A stretch of 34,179 nucleotides of DNA from Methanoregula sp. (lineage in GTDB: Archaea; Halobacteriota; Methanomicrobia; Methanomicrobiales; Methanospirillaceae): contig JALOBP010000025.1 of assembly GCA_023228295.1 (NCBI GenBank), forward strand, positions 1 to 34,179, given 5' to 3'. The notes beneath the pieces are model-generated. The model made no database searches. It saw nothing but the letters and a program-made list of their open reading frames with translations, and was not told the DNA's origin. The translations under genes were made by a program, and so were the position numbers. The first letter of the stretch is position 1. Every line of letters begins with the position of its first letter. This document shows, piece by piece, positions 33,275 to 34,179 of the stretch.

Positions 33275-34166
33275 CACCAAGCCCCTTTTCTTCCGGAATT
33301 GCCGGAGGCAGACAATCTTCCGGTGTTTCAGGAACTGGTAATCCGCCGGCACGCAGTATCACCTCGATGGTCGGAATAATCGTTTTCAACAAACGGGTTT
33401 CACGGAATTGATCCCGACAGGCAAGTCTCACTGCCCGTTCCGGATCAGCCGGATTCTGTGATGCAACACGGAACGCCACCGGCACCACTGTTTCAAATTT
33501 GAACAGGTCCGCAATATCATAGACAAACGATTGCGGTTTACCTGAATGGATAAAACCAATTGCCGGTGCATATCCTGCTGCAAGAATCGCGGCCTCGGAA
33601 ATTCCGTACAGGCATGATGTTGCAGAACTTAAGCAGCGATTCGGAAGATCCCCGCTTCCCCATTGTTTATGATCATACTGCCGGCCTTCCCACTTCACAC
33701 CATACTTTTGTGCCATCTGCACGTACATTTCTCTTACCCTCGCCCCCTCAACCCCACGGAGCTGTTCTACGGAATAATGTGATGGCACCGGTTTTTTGAA
33801 CCGAAACTCGTACATCTTCCGGACTACTTTTAACCGTGCCTCTTCATCGAGAGCGAGTTTTGCCTGGTAGAGCAGGCGATCTGCACGTGCGCCTCCTGGC
33901 TGACCCCCGGCGTAGAGCCTGACACCCGCTTCACCAATCCAGACAAGCAGACAACCTACTCTGGCTGCGAGAACCACTGCAGCGTGAGAGATTCGGGTGC
34001 CGGGTTCAAGCATGAGACAGGCAACACTACCGATGGGGATCTGGGTGCGCACACCATTTTTATCCACAAGCACAAACGCCCCGTCGAGAACATCAAGTTC
34101 ACCCTTTTCGAGAAAAACAAGAGAAATCCTCTCCTTGATCGCAATGGGTTTCAGAGGGGGAAGCAT
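33255..34166 (-). CDS. cas1: CRISPR-associated Cas1, type I-E
   Basis: 303 residues, normal for Cas1e. It is the metal-dependent integrase of adaptation. The expected active-site residues are in place: Glu 140 (RGVEGARVRE), His 207 (GFIHSGKP) and Asp 217/Asp 220 (VYDIADLFK). The first 90 residues form the beta N-terminal domain. The start is 13 bases from the window edge, with CCTTAT just before the ATG. In I-E loci cas3, cas8e, cse2, cas7, cas5 and cas6e normally precede cas1, so they would lie beyond the right edge; I cannot see them. Confidence 0.97.
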   Translation of the reverse strand: MLPPLKPIAIKERISLVFLEKGELDVLDGAFVLVDKNGVRTQIPIGSVACLMLEPGTRISHAAVVLAARVGCLLVWIGEAGVRLYAGGQPGGARADRLLYQAKLALDEEARLKVVRKMYEFRFKKPVPSHYSVEQLRGVEGARVREMYVQMAQKYGVKWEGRQYDHKQWGSGDLPNRCLSSATSCLYGISEAAILAAGYAPAIGFIHSGKPQSFVYDIADLFKFETVVPVAFRVASQNPADPERAVRLACRDQFRETRLLKTIIPTIEVILRAGGLPVPETPEDCLPPAIPEEKGLGDAGHRT

Positions 34167-34179
34167 AAGGAAAATTCCT

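Overview
The window looks like chromosome from a methanogenic euryarchaeon, most likely Methanomicrobiales (Methanoregula-like). This is inferred from gene content: an archaeal-type ThrRS, a class II ribonucleotide reductase, dCTP deaminase, TATA-type promoters often about 25-30 bases from the start codon, receiver-first histidine kinases with many PAS domains, and large surface proteins with TIG and PGF-pre-PGF-like domains. I could not run a search, so the genus is a guess.

Layout. 1-2125 (minus strand): a lipoprotein cut by the left edge, a membrane-anchored double winged-helix regulator, and a small secreted protein overlapping it. 2684-8561: housekeeping genes, namely a class I glutamine amidotransferase, NrdJ, a double-Cache lipoprotein whose signal peptide is out of frame, a CNNM/CorC-type membrane protein and dCTP deaminase. 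8700-13044: the decayed 3' tail of a surface-protein gene, then an intact 1349-residue beta-helix/TIG surface protein. 13196-15028: thrS.

15542-22648 is a cell-surface locus. It holds a small secreted beta-rich protein, a two-Ig-like-domain anchored protein and a 730-residue anchored protein; then, on the opposite strand, a receiver domain followed by a MEDS-like/winged-helix regulator; then a 280-residue mini surface protein. The receiver and regulator frames meet at a run of nine A, and the second frame has no usual start codon, so they may form one frameshifted product. A near-identical palindrome (GTTCRAATTTTGAACC) lies upstream of the surface genes on both sides of this regulator. Two receiver-histidine kinases follow (22681-27998).

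28224-34166 is an accessory or defence-like stretch: purB; a RelE/ParE-type toxin-antitoxin pair inserted between intact purB and a decayed copy of the purB 5' end; a second, divergent, paralogous pair; a single relic resembling a 37-base CRISPR repeat of another type; a Fic protein; and a type I-E CRISPR array with its leader, cas2 and cas1. The interference genes would be expected beyond the right edge.

The strongest candidates for something undescribed are the receiver/winged-helix junction with its possible palindromic operators at the surface locus, and the toxin-antitoxin insertion that duplicated the purB 5' end.
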